The notes under the pieces were generated by a model. The model worked only from the letters and a program-made list of their open reading frames with translations. It did not search any database and had not been told where the DNA came from. Below are positions 55,558-63,372 of a stretch of 64,000 nt of DNA, piece by piece. This DNA comes from Streptomyces collinus. GTDB taxonomy: Bacteria > Actinomycetota > Actinomycetes > Streptomycetales > Streptomycetaceae. The first letter of the stretch is position 1. Every line of letters begins with the position of its first letter. The DNA is taken from contig NZ_CP133771.1 in NCBI RefSeq assembly GCF_031348265.1, forward strand, positions 2,356,001-2,420,000, read 5' to 3'. The position numbers and the translations under genes are program-made.

Positions 55558-56241
55558 TCACTCCACCCTCGGACGGACCAGGCCGGACTCGTACGCGGTC
55601 ACCACGAGCTGGGCGCGGTCCCGGGCGCCGAGCTTGGCCATGGCCCGGTTGACGTGCGTCTTCACGGTCAGCGGGCTGACTTCGAGGCGCTCGGCGATCT
55701 CGTCGTTGGAGTGCCCGCCGGCGACCTGGACCAGCACCTCGCGCTCCCGGACGGTGAGCGAGTCGAGCCGTTCGCCGCGCGCCGGGTCGCGGTCGCCGTC
55801 GGCCGGGTCGTCCGTGGCGAGGAACCGGGCGATCAGGCCCGTGGTGGCCGCCGGGGAGAGCAGGGCCTGGCCGCCGGCCGCGATACGGATGGCGTTCAGC
55901 AGTTCCTCGGGTTCGGAGCCCTTGCCGAGGAAGCCGGAGGCGCCGGCGCGCAGCGACTGCACGACGTAGTCGTCCACCTCGAACGTCGTCAGGATGACCA
56001 CCCGGACGTCGGCGAGATCGGGATCGGCGCTGATCATGCGGGTCGCGGCGAGGCCGTCGGTGCCGGGCATGCGGATGTCCATGAGGACGACGTCGGCCTG
56101 CTGCTCCTTCGTCAGCCGGACCGCCTCCGCGCCGTCGGAGGCCTCGCCGACCACCTCCATGTCGGGCTCGGAGTCGACGAGCACGCGAAAGGCGCTGCGC
56201 AGGAGCGCCTGGTCGTCGGCGAGCAGGACACGGATGGTCAT
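55558..56241 (-). CDS. NarL-type response regulator
   Basis: This 227-residue regulator has a receiver with LLADDQALLRSAF, phospho-Asp in VVLMDIRMPGTDG, ILTTF and Lys in SGFLGKGSEPEEL. Its LuxR domain has LTVREREVLVQVAGGHSNDE and VSPLTVKTHVNRAMAKLGAR. ATGA overlap couples it to the kinase before it. It precedes the RND pump gene by 160 bases, so pump control is a natural guess. The receiver and output domains are complete. Confidence 0.93.
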   Translation of the reverse strand: MTIRVLLADDQALLRSAFRVLVDSEPDMEVVGEASDGAEAVRLTKEQQADVVLMDIRMPGTDGLAATRMISADPDLADVRVVILTTFEVDDYVVQSLRAGASGFLGKGSEPEELLNAIRIAAGGQALLSPAATTGLIARFLATDDPADGDRDPARGERLDSLTVREREVLVQVAGGHSNDEIAERLEVSPLTVKTHVNRAMAKLGARDRAQLVVTAYESGLVRPRVE

Positions 56242-57455
56242 GCGGGGTCCTCCCCGGTCGGTGTGCGGTTCTTGACCGGCAGGATGGCATGGACGCGGAA
56301 GCCGCCGCCGTACCGGGGACCGGTGGTGAGGGTGCCGCGCAGGGCGGTGACGCGCTCGCGCATCCCGAGCAGTCCGTGGCCGCCGCCGTCCTGGGTCTCG
56401 TGCTCGCCGCTGCCGTCGTCGAGCACGGTGATCTCGATGTTCGGTCCGACGCGTACGACGCTGACCTCCGCCTTGGCCTGGGGCCCGGCGTGCTTCTGCA
56501 CGTTGGTGAGGGCCTCCTGGATGATCCGGTAGGCGGCCAGGTCGACCGCCGCCGGGAGGCTGGAGCCCTGGTCGGCGCGGGCGACCTCGATGTGCAGGCC
56601 GGCGCTGCGGAAGGTGCCGGTGAGTTCGTCGAGGCGGTCGAGGCCCGGGGCCGGTTCGGTCGGGGCCTCCGGGTCGCCGGACTGCCGGAGCAGGCCGACG
56701 GTGGCGCGCAGTTCGTTGAGCGCGGAGCGGCTGGCCTCGCGGACGTGCGCGAGGGCCTCCTTGGCCTGGTCGGGGCGCTTGTCCATGACATGGGCGGCGA
56801 CCCCGGCCTGCACGTTGACCAGGGCGATGTGATGGGCGACGACGTCGTGCAGGTCCCGGGCGATGCGCAGGCGTTCCTCGGCGACCCGGCGGCGGGCCTC
56901 CTCCTCGCGGGTGCGTTCCGCCTTCTCGGCGCGTTCCCTGATCGCCTGGACGAAGGCGCGGCGGCTGCGGACGGCGTCGCCCGCGGTGGCGCCGATGCCG
57001 GTCCAGGCGAAGATGCCGAGGTTCTCCTGGGCGTACCAGGGCAGGGGGCCCGCGGCCATGGCGGCGCCGGTCAGCACGGTCATAGTGAGCAGTCCGACCC
57101 GCCAGGTGGTGGGGCGGTCGGTGGTGGAGGCGACGGTGTAGAGCGCGATGACGGCGGACATCGCGACGGGGGCGCGGGGGTCGCCGGTGACGGACTCGAT
57201 GACGGAGAGGGCGCCGGTGAGGGCGAGGACCGTCATGGGGGCGCGGCGGCGGAAGACCAGGGCCGCGGCGCCGAGGGTCATGAGGAGGAGGCTGAGCGGG
57301 TCGGGGGTGCGCAGGGCCCAGCTGACGCTGTCCCGGTGCCGGGGTTCCACGAACGAACCGGCGACCATGCAGACCAGGACGGCGGTGGCCAGGACGGCGT
57401 CCATCGCCAGGGGATGCGCTTTGGCCTGGCATCTGGCCCGCGCGAGGGTGCTCAC
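56238..57455 (-). CDS. NarL-partner sensor histidine kinase
   Basis: This 405-residue membrane kinase of the DesK/NarX class has four to five N-terminal helices (about 18-160) and no large extracytoplasmic domain. A coiled segment leads into HisKA_3 with LRIARDLHDVVAHHIALVNV (phospho-His near 204), then HATPase_c with IIQEALTNVQKHAG, VLDDGSGEHE and GHGLLGMRERV. This class often senses membrane state. The GTG at 57455 lacks a ribosome site; a later start at MDAVLATAV would keep the first helix. Confidence 0.88.
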   Translation of the reverse strand: MSTLARARCQAKAHPLAMDAVLATAVLVCMVAGSFVEPRHRDSVSWALRTPDPLSLLLMTLGAAALVFRRRAPMTVLALTGALSVIESVTGDPRAPVAMSAVIALYTVASTTDRPTTWRVGLLTMTVLTGAAMAAGPLPWYAQENLGIFAWTGIGATAGDAVRSRRAFVQAIRERAEKAERTREEEARRRVAEERLRIARDLHDVVAHHIALVNVQAGVAAHVMDKRPDQAKEALAHVREASRSALNELRATVGLLRQSGDPEAPTEPAPGLDRLDELTGTFRSAGLHIEVARADQGSSLPAAVDLAAYRIIQEALTNVQKHAGPQAKAEVSVVRVGPNIEITVLDDGSGEHETQDGGGHGLLGMRERVTALRGTLTTGPRYGGGFRVHAILPVKNRTPTGEDPA

Positions 57456-57552
57456 GGGTGTTTACGGTAGCCGGGCCGGCCGTGAGTGTGTGAGGTGCTG
57501 GGCGTCGAGGCCGAGGCGGGGCGTTCGCGCAGCCCGGCGCTGCGGGGTGCCT

Positions 57553-57583
57553 CCCCCAAGCTCTTCGAGCAGGGGGTACCCCC
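57553..57583. repeat. Palindromic intergenic element of a second type
   Basis: CCCCC-AA-GCTC-TTC-GAGC-A-GGGGG forms a nested hairpin (57553-57576), and GGGGGTACCCCC (57572-57583) is a perfect 12-base palindrome overlapping it. It lies past the pspAA stop and could end the psp transcript. I recall similar elements scattered in Streptomyces genomes. Confidence 0.65.
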
Positions 57584-57617
57584 AGCGCCCCGAGCGGCAC
57601 GCGTGCCCGCGGTCACG

Positions 57618-57896
57618 TCAGCCCGGAATCAAGCCGTCGTCGCTGAGGAGCTCCCGGACTTCCTCCAAGGTCGCGTCGGGAGACGGCAGGATCAGTTCCG
57701 ACGGCTCCAGGGAGTCGTCCGGGAGGGGTTCGCCCAGGTCGCGGACCCTCGTCAGGAGGGCCTGGAGGGTGCGGCGGAAGCCGGGGCCGTCGCCGTTCTC
57801 CATTTCCGCCAGGAGTTCGTCGTCCAGCCTGTTCAGCTCGGCGAGGTGGCCGTCGGCCAGGATCACCTGACCCTCCCCCATGATCCGTACGATCAT
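57618..57896 (-). CDS. pspAA: PspA-associated protein PspAA
   Basis: This 92-residue protein starts MIVRIMGEGQVILADGHLAE, with a small beta-rich N-terminus and an acidic helical C-terminus with LEEVRELLSDDGLIPG, matching the PspAA family found next to pspA in actinobacteria. It probably helps PspA at the membrane under envelope stress. AGGAGG lies upstream of the ATG. It starts 23 bases after the pspA stop, so the two are one operon. Confidence 0.88.
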   Translation of the reverse strand: MIVRIMGEGQVILADGHLAELNRLDDELLAEMENGDGPGFRRTLQALLTRVRDLGEPLPDDSLEPSELILPSPDATLEEVRELLSDDGLIPG

Positions 57897-57919
57897 GTCG
57901 CCCTCCTAGGCGTGGACCC

Positions 57920-58717
57920 CTACTGCTTGTCGAAGCGCGGGGTGTCCTGCGGCTGCTGCTGGGACTGCCGGCCGTCCGAGCCGCCCTCGATGGCCTGCTG
58001 CCCGCTGCCCGAGCCTCCGGCCAGTTCGGCCTTCATGCGCTGCAGTTCCAGCTCTACATCCGTACCACCGGAGAGCCGGTCCAGCTCGGCCTGGATGTCG
58101 TCCTTGTGCATGCCGGAGGGGTCGTCGAGGGCACCGGAGGCGAGCAGTTCGTCGATGGCGCCGGCGCGGGCCTGGAGCTGGGCCGTCTTGTCCTCGGCGC
58201 GCTGGATCGCCAGGCCGACGTCGCCCATCTCCTCGGAGATGCCGGAGAAGGCCTCGCCGATCCGGGTCTGCGCCTGGGCCGCCGTGTACGTCGCCTTGAT
58301 CGTCTCCTTCTTCGTGCGGAAGGCGTCGACCTTGGCCTGGAGCCGCTGGGCCGCGAGGGTGAGCTTCTCCTCCTCGCCCTGAAGCGTGGCGTGCTGGGTC
58401 TCCAGGTCGGTCACCTGCTGCTGGAGCGCGGCCCGGCGGGAGAGCGCTTCGCGGGCCAGGTCCTCACGGCCCAGCGCGAGTGCCTTGCGGCCCTGGTCCT
58501 CCAGCTTGCCGGACTGTGACTGCAGCTGGTTCAGCTGGAGTTCCAGGCGCTTGCGGCTGGTCGCCACGTCGGCGACGCCGCGGCGGACCTTCTGCAGCAG
58601 CTCCAGCTGCTTCTGGTACGAGTAATCGAGGGTCTCGCGCGGGTCCTCGGCCCGGTCAAGGGCCTTGTTCGCCTTCGCGCGGAAGATCATCCCCATACGC
58701 TTCATGACACCGCTCAT
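57920..58717 (-). CDS. pspA: Phage-shock protein A (PspA/IM30 family)
   Basis: This 265-residue, almost wholly helical protein forms ESCRT-III-like assemblies on damaged membranes. It has an N-terminal amphipathic helix (MKRMGMIFRAKANKALDRAE), then PRETLDYSYQKQLELLQKVR and a long coiled coil to about residue 180. A helical tail with MGDVGLAIQRAEDKTAQLQA precedes a Gln/Gly/Ser-rich C-terminus. ATG at 58717 fits the conserved family start; a frame extending to 58795 is not conserved. It heads the pspA-pspAA operon. Confidence 0.95.
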   Translation of the reverse strand: MSGVMKRMGMIFRAKANKALDRAEDPRETLDYSYQKQLELLQKVRRGVADVATSRKRLELQLNQLQSQSGKLEDQGRKALALGREDLAREALSRRAALQQQVTDLETQHATLQGEEEKLTLAAQRLQAKVDAFRTKKETIKATYTAAQAQTRIGEAFSGISEEMGDVGLAIQRAEDKTAQLQARAGAIDELLASGALDDPSGMHKDDIQAELDRLSGGTDVELELQRMKAELAGGSGSGQQAIEGGSDGRQSQQQPQDTPRFDKQ

Positions 58718-59022
58718 GGGCTTCGCGCGCCCCCTTCTGACCGACTCCGGCAGCTGCTCCTGCGACAGAACCCACAGTACGGGCCCTGCATCCATTACCG
58801 CACTGTTCGGGGACGGATGCGCTCATCCCCAAGGACGACTGCGTGCGCTCCCGCTCCGGCGTAGGGAGTAGGTGGTCCCCGGGGTTACCGGAGCCGTACA
58901 CCCCGGGAAACATCCGGAGGCGTACGCAACGTCCCCTCTGTCCCCTTACTGACGACTGGTGTTGCCGGATCGTTCCCCACCGGGCTGGGGTCCATGCCCG
59001 GAAGCCCTTACCCTTGGGTTTT
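58718..59022. other. Non-coding divergent region between pspA and a DUF3043 gene
   Basis: These 305 bases have no convincing gene. GTACTGT on the minus strand near 58778 is the best -10 candidate for pspA but has no clear -35. TACCCT at 59009-59014 would place an RNA start at the GTG of the next gene, consistent with leaderless expression. Confidence 0.4.
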
Positions 59023-59622
59023 GTGTTCCGTAGCCGTGCGAAGGATGAGAAGGCCCAGGACGCCGACAAGGCGCCGGTGACCGACTCCAGTCAGCCCCGT
59101 CACCCCGAGGCCCCCAAGGGGCGCCCCACGCCCAAGCGCAGCTCTGCCCAGTCGCAGCGCCGCAGCGTGGCCAACACGTCGATGACGCGCAAGGAGGCCG
59201 CCAAGCGGCAGCGTGAGGAGCGCCGCAGCGCGCTGGAGCGGCAGCGCCAGGCGCTGGCCAGCGGCGACGAGCGCTACCTGCCCGCCCGCGACAAGGGGCC
59301 GGTCCGCCGGTTCGCGCGTGACTTCATCGACTCGCGCTTCAACATCGCGGAGTTCTTCCTGCCGATGGCCGTGGTCATCCTCGTGCTGAGCATGGTGCGG
59401 GTGGCGGCGCTGCAGAACATCGCGCTGCTGCTGTGGCTCGTGGTGATCGTGCTGATCGTGCTCGACTCGTTCGTCACGGGCTTCCGTCTGAAGAAGCAGC
59501 TGGCCGAGCGCTTCGCGGGTGAGAACAAGCGCGGCGCCGTCGCCTACGCCCTGATGCGCTCTCTCCAGATGCGCCGGCTCCGGCTGCCGAAGCCGCAGGT
59601 CAAGCGCGGAGAACGGCCCTGA
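59023..59622 (+). CDS. DUF3043 membrane protein
   Basis: This 199-residue protein has about 105 charged N-terminal residues rich in Lys, Arg, Ser and Pro. A membrane hairpin follows (AEFFLPMAVVILVLSMVRVA and IALLLWLVVIVLIVLDSFVT), then a basic tail ending MRRLRLPKPQVKRG. The N-terminal basic region contains RKEAAKRQREERRSALERQR, likely a helix that could bind nucleic acid or acidic lipid. Function is unknown in the family. No ribosome site precedes the GTG, which may be leaderless. Its TGA shares CTGA with the next gene's probable start. Confidence 0.82.
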   Translation: MFRSRAKDEKAQDADKAPVTDSSQPRHPEAPKGRPTPKRSSAQSQRRSVANTSMTRKEAAKRQREERRSALERQRQALASGDERYLPARDKGPVRRFARDFIDSRFNIAEFFLPMAVVILVLSMVRVAALQNIALLLWLVVIVLIVLDSFVTGFRLKKQLAERFAGENKRGAVAYALMRSLQMRRLRLPKPQVKRGERP

Positions 59623-60407
59623 CCACGACGCCGTTCTCCGGGAGTGCGGCGGATGCCTGGCTGGACAGGCTGGGCGGGCTGCGCGATGTCGTCCGGCAGG
59701 AGCTGGTGACCCGCCAGCTGGACGAGCAGATAGTGGCCAGGTTCCCGGTCGGGCAGCGGCTGCGGGTGCTCGACGTGGGGATGGGCCAGGGCACGCAGGC
59801 ACTGCGGCTGGCCCGGGCCGGGCACCAGGTGACCGGTCTGGAGCAGGACGCGACGATGGTCGCCGCGGCCCGGGAGTCCCTCGCCGGGGAACCGGAGGGC
59901 ATCCGGGAGCGGATGCGGATCATCGAGGGCGACGGCCGGGACACCGGTGTGCACTTCCTGCCGGGCAGTTTCGACGTGGTGCTGTGCCACGGCGTCCTGA
60001 TGTACGTCGAGGAGCCCGACCCGCTGCTGGCGGGCCTCGCCCGGATGCTGGCGCACGGCGGGCTGCTGTCGCTTCTTGTGCGCAACGGCGACGCGCTCGC
60101 GTTCCGGCCGGGCCTGTCCGGTGACTGGTCGGGCGCCATGGCTGCCTTCGACACGACCGCCTACCGGAACCGGCTGGGCCTCGACGTGCGGGCCGACCGG
60201 CTGAAGGACCTGACGTCGACGCTCGCGGGGATCGGGGCGCCGCTGCACGCCTGGTACGGGGTGCGGGTGTTCACCGACACGGCGGCGGACGGCGCGGAGG
60301 TCCCGGCCGAGGTGGAGACGCTGCTCGCGGTGGAGGAGAAGGCCGGGCGGACGGATCCGTACCGCGGGGTGGCGGCGCTGCTGCATCTGTGCGGCGTGCG
60401 CGGCTGA
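59619..60407 (+). CDS. Class I SAM-dependent methyltransferase, probable CTG start
   Basis: This 262-residue methyltransferase has motif I VLDVGMGQGTQALRLARAGH near residue 52, an acidic GLEQDATMV, GDGRD, then DVVLCHGVLMYVEEPD. The Rossmann core is complete and the family resembles CmoA/UbiE-like enzymes; the substrate is unknown. The conserved-looking N-terminus TTTPFSGSADAWLDRLGG reaches back to 59619, where the codon is CTG in a CTGA overlap with the previous stop and GGAG sits seven bases before it. The first standard start is GTG 59706, which would remove 29 residues. Confidence 0.85.
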   Translation: MTTTPFSGSAADAWLDRLGGLRDVVRQELVTRQLDEQIVARFPVGQRLRVLDVGMGQGTQALRLARAGHQVTGLEQDATMVAAARESLAGEPEGIRERMRIIEGDGRDTGVHFLPGSFDVVLCHGVLMYVEEPDPLLAGLARMLAHGGLLSLLVRNGDALAFRPGLSGDWSGAMAAFDTTAYRNRLGLDVRADRLKDLTSTLAGIGAPLHAWYGVRVFTDTAADGAEVPAEVETLLAVEEKAGRTDPYRGVAALLHLCGVRG

Positions 60408-60453
60408 CCCACGGAGGAAGGGCGGGGACCGTCGGCCCCCGCCCCTGCCGGGC

Positions 60454-60666
60454 TCACGCCTCGGCGGCGTGCAGACTCATCGGCCCGTAGATCTCCGTGG
60501 CGTCCTCGAACAGCCGCACCTGATCGGCACCGCCCTCCTGGAGGGCCTTCCAGTGCTCCCCGATCCAGGACTCGGCGTCCCCCTGGGTGGGGAACTCCTC
60601 CGGCGGCACCGCGGGCTGGACCTCCGTCCCGTCGGTCTTCTCGAACCGCCACGTCCATGCCGCCAT
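60454..60666 (-). CDS. Small hypothetical protein
   Basis: This 70-residue cytoplasmic protein begins MAAWTWRFEKTDGTEVQPAV and contains FPTQGDAESWIGEHWKALQE and VRLFEDATEIYGPMSLH. It is mixed alpha-beta with no Cys and no membrane helix. GGGAGGCG lies six bases before the ATG at 60666, so the start is well supported and an extension to 60693 is unlikely. I believe it is widely conserved in Streptomyces but know no function. It is convergent with the methyltransferase gene. Confidence 0.75.
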   Translation of the reverse strand: MAAWTWRFEKTDGTEVQPAVPPEEFPTQGDAESWIGEHWKALQEGGADQVRLFEDATEIYGPMSLHAAEA

Positions 60667-60780
60667 GTACGCCTCCCATGTGTGTGAGCACACTGCACAG
60701 CGAAAGCCGGATCTTGGTCCGGCTCCCTCTCAGAGCGTAAGCGCTCCACCGGGTGGGGCGTTACAGGGCTTGCGGGGTGC

Positions 60781-60866
60781 GGGTTGTGGGCCTGCAGGGG
60801 TCGTGGCGGGCTGGTCGCGCCCGCGCGGCGGAGCCGCATATCGACACGGCCCGCGCCCCTTCAGGG
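60781..60866 (+). repeat. Dispersed intergenic repeat, long type (copy A4)
   Basis: GGGTTGTGGGCCTGCAGGGG, GGCTGGTCGCGCCCGCGCGG, the inner hairpin GGCGGAGCC, CATATCGACACGG and a terminal CCCGCGCCCC (60850-60859) lie upstream of the CobU fusion gene. Two bases differ from the other copies in the last arm. Confidence 0.8.
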
Positions 60867-60912
60867 GCGTCTCCATCACGCATGTCTCATGCTCACGGGT
60901 CAGAATCGGGGC

Positions 60913-62112
60913 GTGGAACTCACTCTGCTCGGCACCGGTGCCCCCGCGGGCCTCCCCCGCCCCGACTGTCCCTGCGCGGCCTGTGCGGCCGCCCTCGGCC
61001 CCGACGCGCGGGCGGCCACCGCGCTGCTCCTGGACGGGGCGCTGCTGCTCGATCTGACGCCGGGCGCGGCGTTCGCGGCGGCGCGGGCGGGCCGTTCCCT
61101 GACGGGCGTCCGGCAGGTGCTGCTGTCGCATCCGCACGACGGGCCGGCGGTCGAGGTGCCCGCGGGGCTGCCGCAGCCCGGACGGGTGCCGGACGGGCGG
61201 GAGTTGACGCTGCTGACGGGGCACCGGGTGCGGGCGGTGGCGCTGGACTCGCCGGGCACGGGGTACGCGGTGACCGGGCCGGAGGGGCAGCGGCTGCTGT
61301 ATCTGCCGCCGGGCGGGGCGCCGGCGGGCCTGGAGGGGCCGGCCGAGTCGTACGACATGGTCCTCGCGGATGTCGTGGGGCGGCCGGACGCGCTGGCGAA
61401 GCTGCGGGCGGTGGGGGCGGTCGGGCCGACGACCGATGTGGTCGCCGTCCATCTGGACCACGACGTGCCGCCGGGACCGGAGCTCGGGCGGCGGCTCGCG
61501 GCGGCCGGGGCCCGGGCCGTGCCGGACGGGGTGACGCTGGTGGTGGGGGCGTACGAGGAGGTACCGGACGTGCCGCGCCGGACGCTGGTGCTGGGCGGGG
61601 CGCGGTCGGGCAAGTCGGTGGAGGCCGAGCGGAGGCTGGAGGCCTTTCCGGACGTGCTGTACGTGGCCACGGGCGGGTCACGCAACGGCGACACGGAGTG
61701 GTCGTCGCGGGTCTCGGCCCACCGGGAGCGGCGGCCGGGGTCGTGGCACACGGTGGAGACCTGTGATCTGGTGCCGTTGCTGGAGGCGGAGGGGCCGCCC
61801 CTGCTCATCGACTGTCTGTCGCTGTGGCTGACCGACGCGATGGACGCCGCCGGGGCGTGGGACGACGCGGTGTGGGCGGAGCGGGGCGAGAAGGTGCTGC
61901 GGGAGCGGGTGCGGGAGCTCACGGAGGCGGTGCGGGTCACCCGTCGGACCGTGGTCGCCGTGTCGAACGAGGTGGGGTCGGGGATCGTGCCGTCGACGGC
62001 GTCGGGGCGGCGCTACCGGGACGAACTCGGCCGGCTGAACGCGGGGTTCGCGGACGAGTGCGAGCACGTGCTGCTGGTGGTGGCGGGGCAGGCCGTGGTG
62101 CTGCGGGGCTGA
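60913..62112 (+). CDS. cobU: Adenosylcobinamide kinase/guanylyltransferase with N-terminal MBL-like domain
   Basis: This 399-residue fusion has two parts. The N-terminal 220 residues resemble a metallo-beta-lactamase fold: LTLLGTGAPAGLPRPDCPCA, then VLLSHPHDGPAV where HxHxDH is expected, so metal ligands are missing. The C-terminal 180 residues are CobU, with P-loop LVLGGARSGKSVEAE, ATGGS, guanylyl-acceptor His in SAHRERRPGSWHTVE, and VSNEVGSGIVPSTASGRRYR. CobU phosphorylates and guanylylates adenosylcobinamide for nucleotide-loop assembly in B12. GTG at 60913 has only a weak ribosome site. CobT, the partner enzyme, lies downstream. Confidence 0.9.
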   Translation: MELTLLGTGAPAGLPRPDCPCAACAAALGPDARAATALLLDGALLLDLTPGAAFAAARAGRSLTGVRQVLLSHPHDGPAVEVPAGLPQPGRVPDGRELTLLTGHRVRAVALDSPGTGYAVTGPEGQRLLYLPPGGAPAGLEGPAESYDMVLADVVGRPDALAKLRAVGAVGPTTDVVAVHLDHDVPPGPELGRRLAAAGARAVPDGVTLVVGAYEEVPDVPRRTLVLGGARSGKSVEAERRLEAFPDVLYVATGGSRNGDTEWSSRVSAHRERRPGSWHTVETCDLVPLLEAEGPPLLIDCLSLWLTDAMDAAGAWDDAVWAERGEKVLRERVRELTEAVRVTRRTVVAVSNEVGSGIVPSTASGRRYRDELGRLNAGFADECEHVLLVVAGQAVVLRG

Positions 62113-62141
62113 CAGGGCCCCACGGCTGCCCCTGCGCCGGG

Positions 62142-63188
62142 CTAGGGAGCCTTGCGGGCGATCACCCGGTAGGTGTTGGCGAAGCGCGTGCGGCGGGCGA
62201 CCGGGGCGATGAGGTGGTCGGCCAGCGCGGCCACGGCCACCAGGGGCAGGCCGGCGCGGAGCAGGGCGGTTCGGGCGTGCCGCTGGACGGAGGGCGGCGG
62301 GATGGCCCGCCAGGGGGTGTCCGGGGCCGGGAGGGCGTGCGAGAGGGCCAGGGACATGGCGCCCGCGAGGTCGTGGGGGACGTGGACCGGGCGGTGGTCG
62401 AGCGTCAGGATCGCGCAGCCGGTCGACTCCAGTTCCGCGCGGACGTTCTGCGGGGGCAGGAGGTGCAGGTGGCGCGGCTGGTCGTAGGGGAGCCACCAGC
62501 GGCCCAGCAGGGCGGCGAAGACACTGCGGGGGCTCAGGGTCTCGATGAGCAGGTGGCCGCCCGGGCGCAGGACGGCGAGGGCGGCCCGGAGTTCCGCCCG
62601 GGGGTCGGGCGTGCCCTCCAGGTGGTGGAGCATGCTGACCACGTCGTAGCGGGCGCGCAGGGGCCCGGCGATCTTGGTGTCCGTGAGGCGGCCGACGTGG
62701 GCCTCCTCGACGCGGTCGGACGTGCGGGCGCGGACCACGCGCGGGGTGGGGTCCAGGCCGTCGAAGGCGGTGTACGGGAAGAACTGCCGGGCCGTGGCGG
62801 GGAAGTCGGCGTGGCCCGTTCCGACGTCGAGCCAGCTCTCCGGTTCGCCGCAGCTCAGCATGGCGCGGGCGGCCGAGCGGTGGCGGCGCGGGCTGCCGCG
62901 CAGGGCGAGGAGGCCGTCGCTCGCCGGGTCCCTGGGCGCCCCGCGCGCGGTCCGGTGGTAGAGGGCCAGGCCCTCCAGGGTGAGGCGGGGGTTCTGGAAG
63001 GTGTGGCCGCAGTCCCGGCAGGCGTCGAGGGTGAAGCCGCCCGGCTTGTACTGCCGCAGGTCACCGGTGCGCAGCCGGTTGCGCAGCCGGTCGGAGCCGC
63101 ACCAGGGGCAGTCCTCCCGGCGCGGTTCGTGGACCCGTGCGGTCGTCTGGGGGGCGGGGGGTGCTGAGGAGGCGGGATGTGCGGGCAT
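62142..63188 (-). CDS. SAM-dependent methyltransferase with N-terminal zinc ribbon
   Basis: This 348-residue protein starts with a two-knuckle zinc ribbon (CPWCG near 27, CRDCG near 58). A class I methyltransferase core follows, with WLDVGTGHADFPATARQFFP near 120, FDGLDPTP, VVSMLHHLEGTPDPRAEL and GGHLLIETLSP, then about 120 residues of a mainly helical C-terminus. The layout matches the zinc-ribbon/C-methyltransferase type, often used on sugars or lipids. GGGAG precedes the ATG at 63188. It is divergent from cobT and convergent with cobU, so it interrupts the cobalamin genes without an evident link. Confidence 0.82.
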   Translation of the reverse strand: MPAHPASSAPPAPQTTARVHEPRREDCPWCGSDRLRNRLRTGDLRQYKPGGFTLDACRDCGHTFQNPRLTLEGLALYHRTARGAPRDPASDGLLALRGSPRRHRSAARAMLSCGEPESWLDVGTGHADFPATARQFFPYTAFDGLDPTPRVVRARTSDRVEEAHVGRLTDTKIAGPLRARYDVVSMLHHLEGTPDPRAELRAALAVLRPGGHLLIETLSPRSVFAALLGRWWLPYDQPRHLHLLPPQNVRAELESTGCAILTLDHRPVHVPHDLAGAMSLALSHALPAPDTPWRAIPPPSVQRHARTALLRAGLPLVAVAALADHLIAPVARRTRFANTYRVIARKAP

Positions 63189-63372
63189 GGGCGGCTCCCG
63201 GGGGCGACGGCGTACGGCAAGGACGTACGGCGGGGACGTCGCACGCACCACGTACGACAATCCGCTGCAAAACGGAACGTATGGGAAGCCGATCTCGGGT
63301 GCAACGACGTCGCCGTGACGGAGTGGTGATGTGGCGCCGTGGCGTTCGACCGGGGCCGGTACTGTTCGGCGA

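Noticed and set aside
60667-63372. Possible cobalamin riboswitch near cobU or cobT
   Set aside because: I looked for the B12-box and the extended core in the gaps before cobU and cobT and did not find them. The cobU gap is mostly the dispersed repeat.
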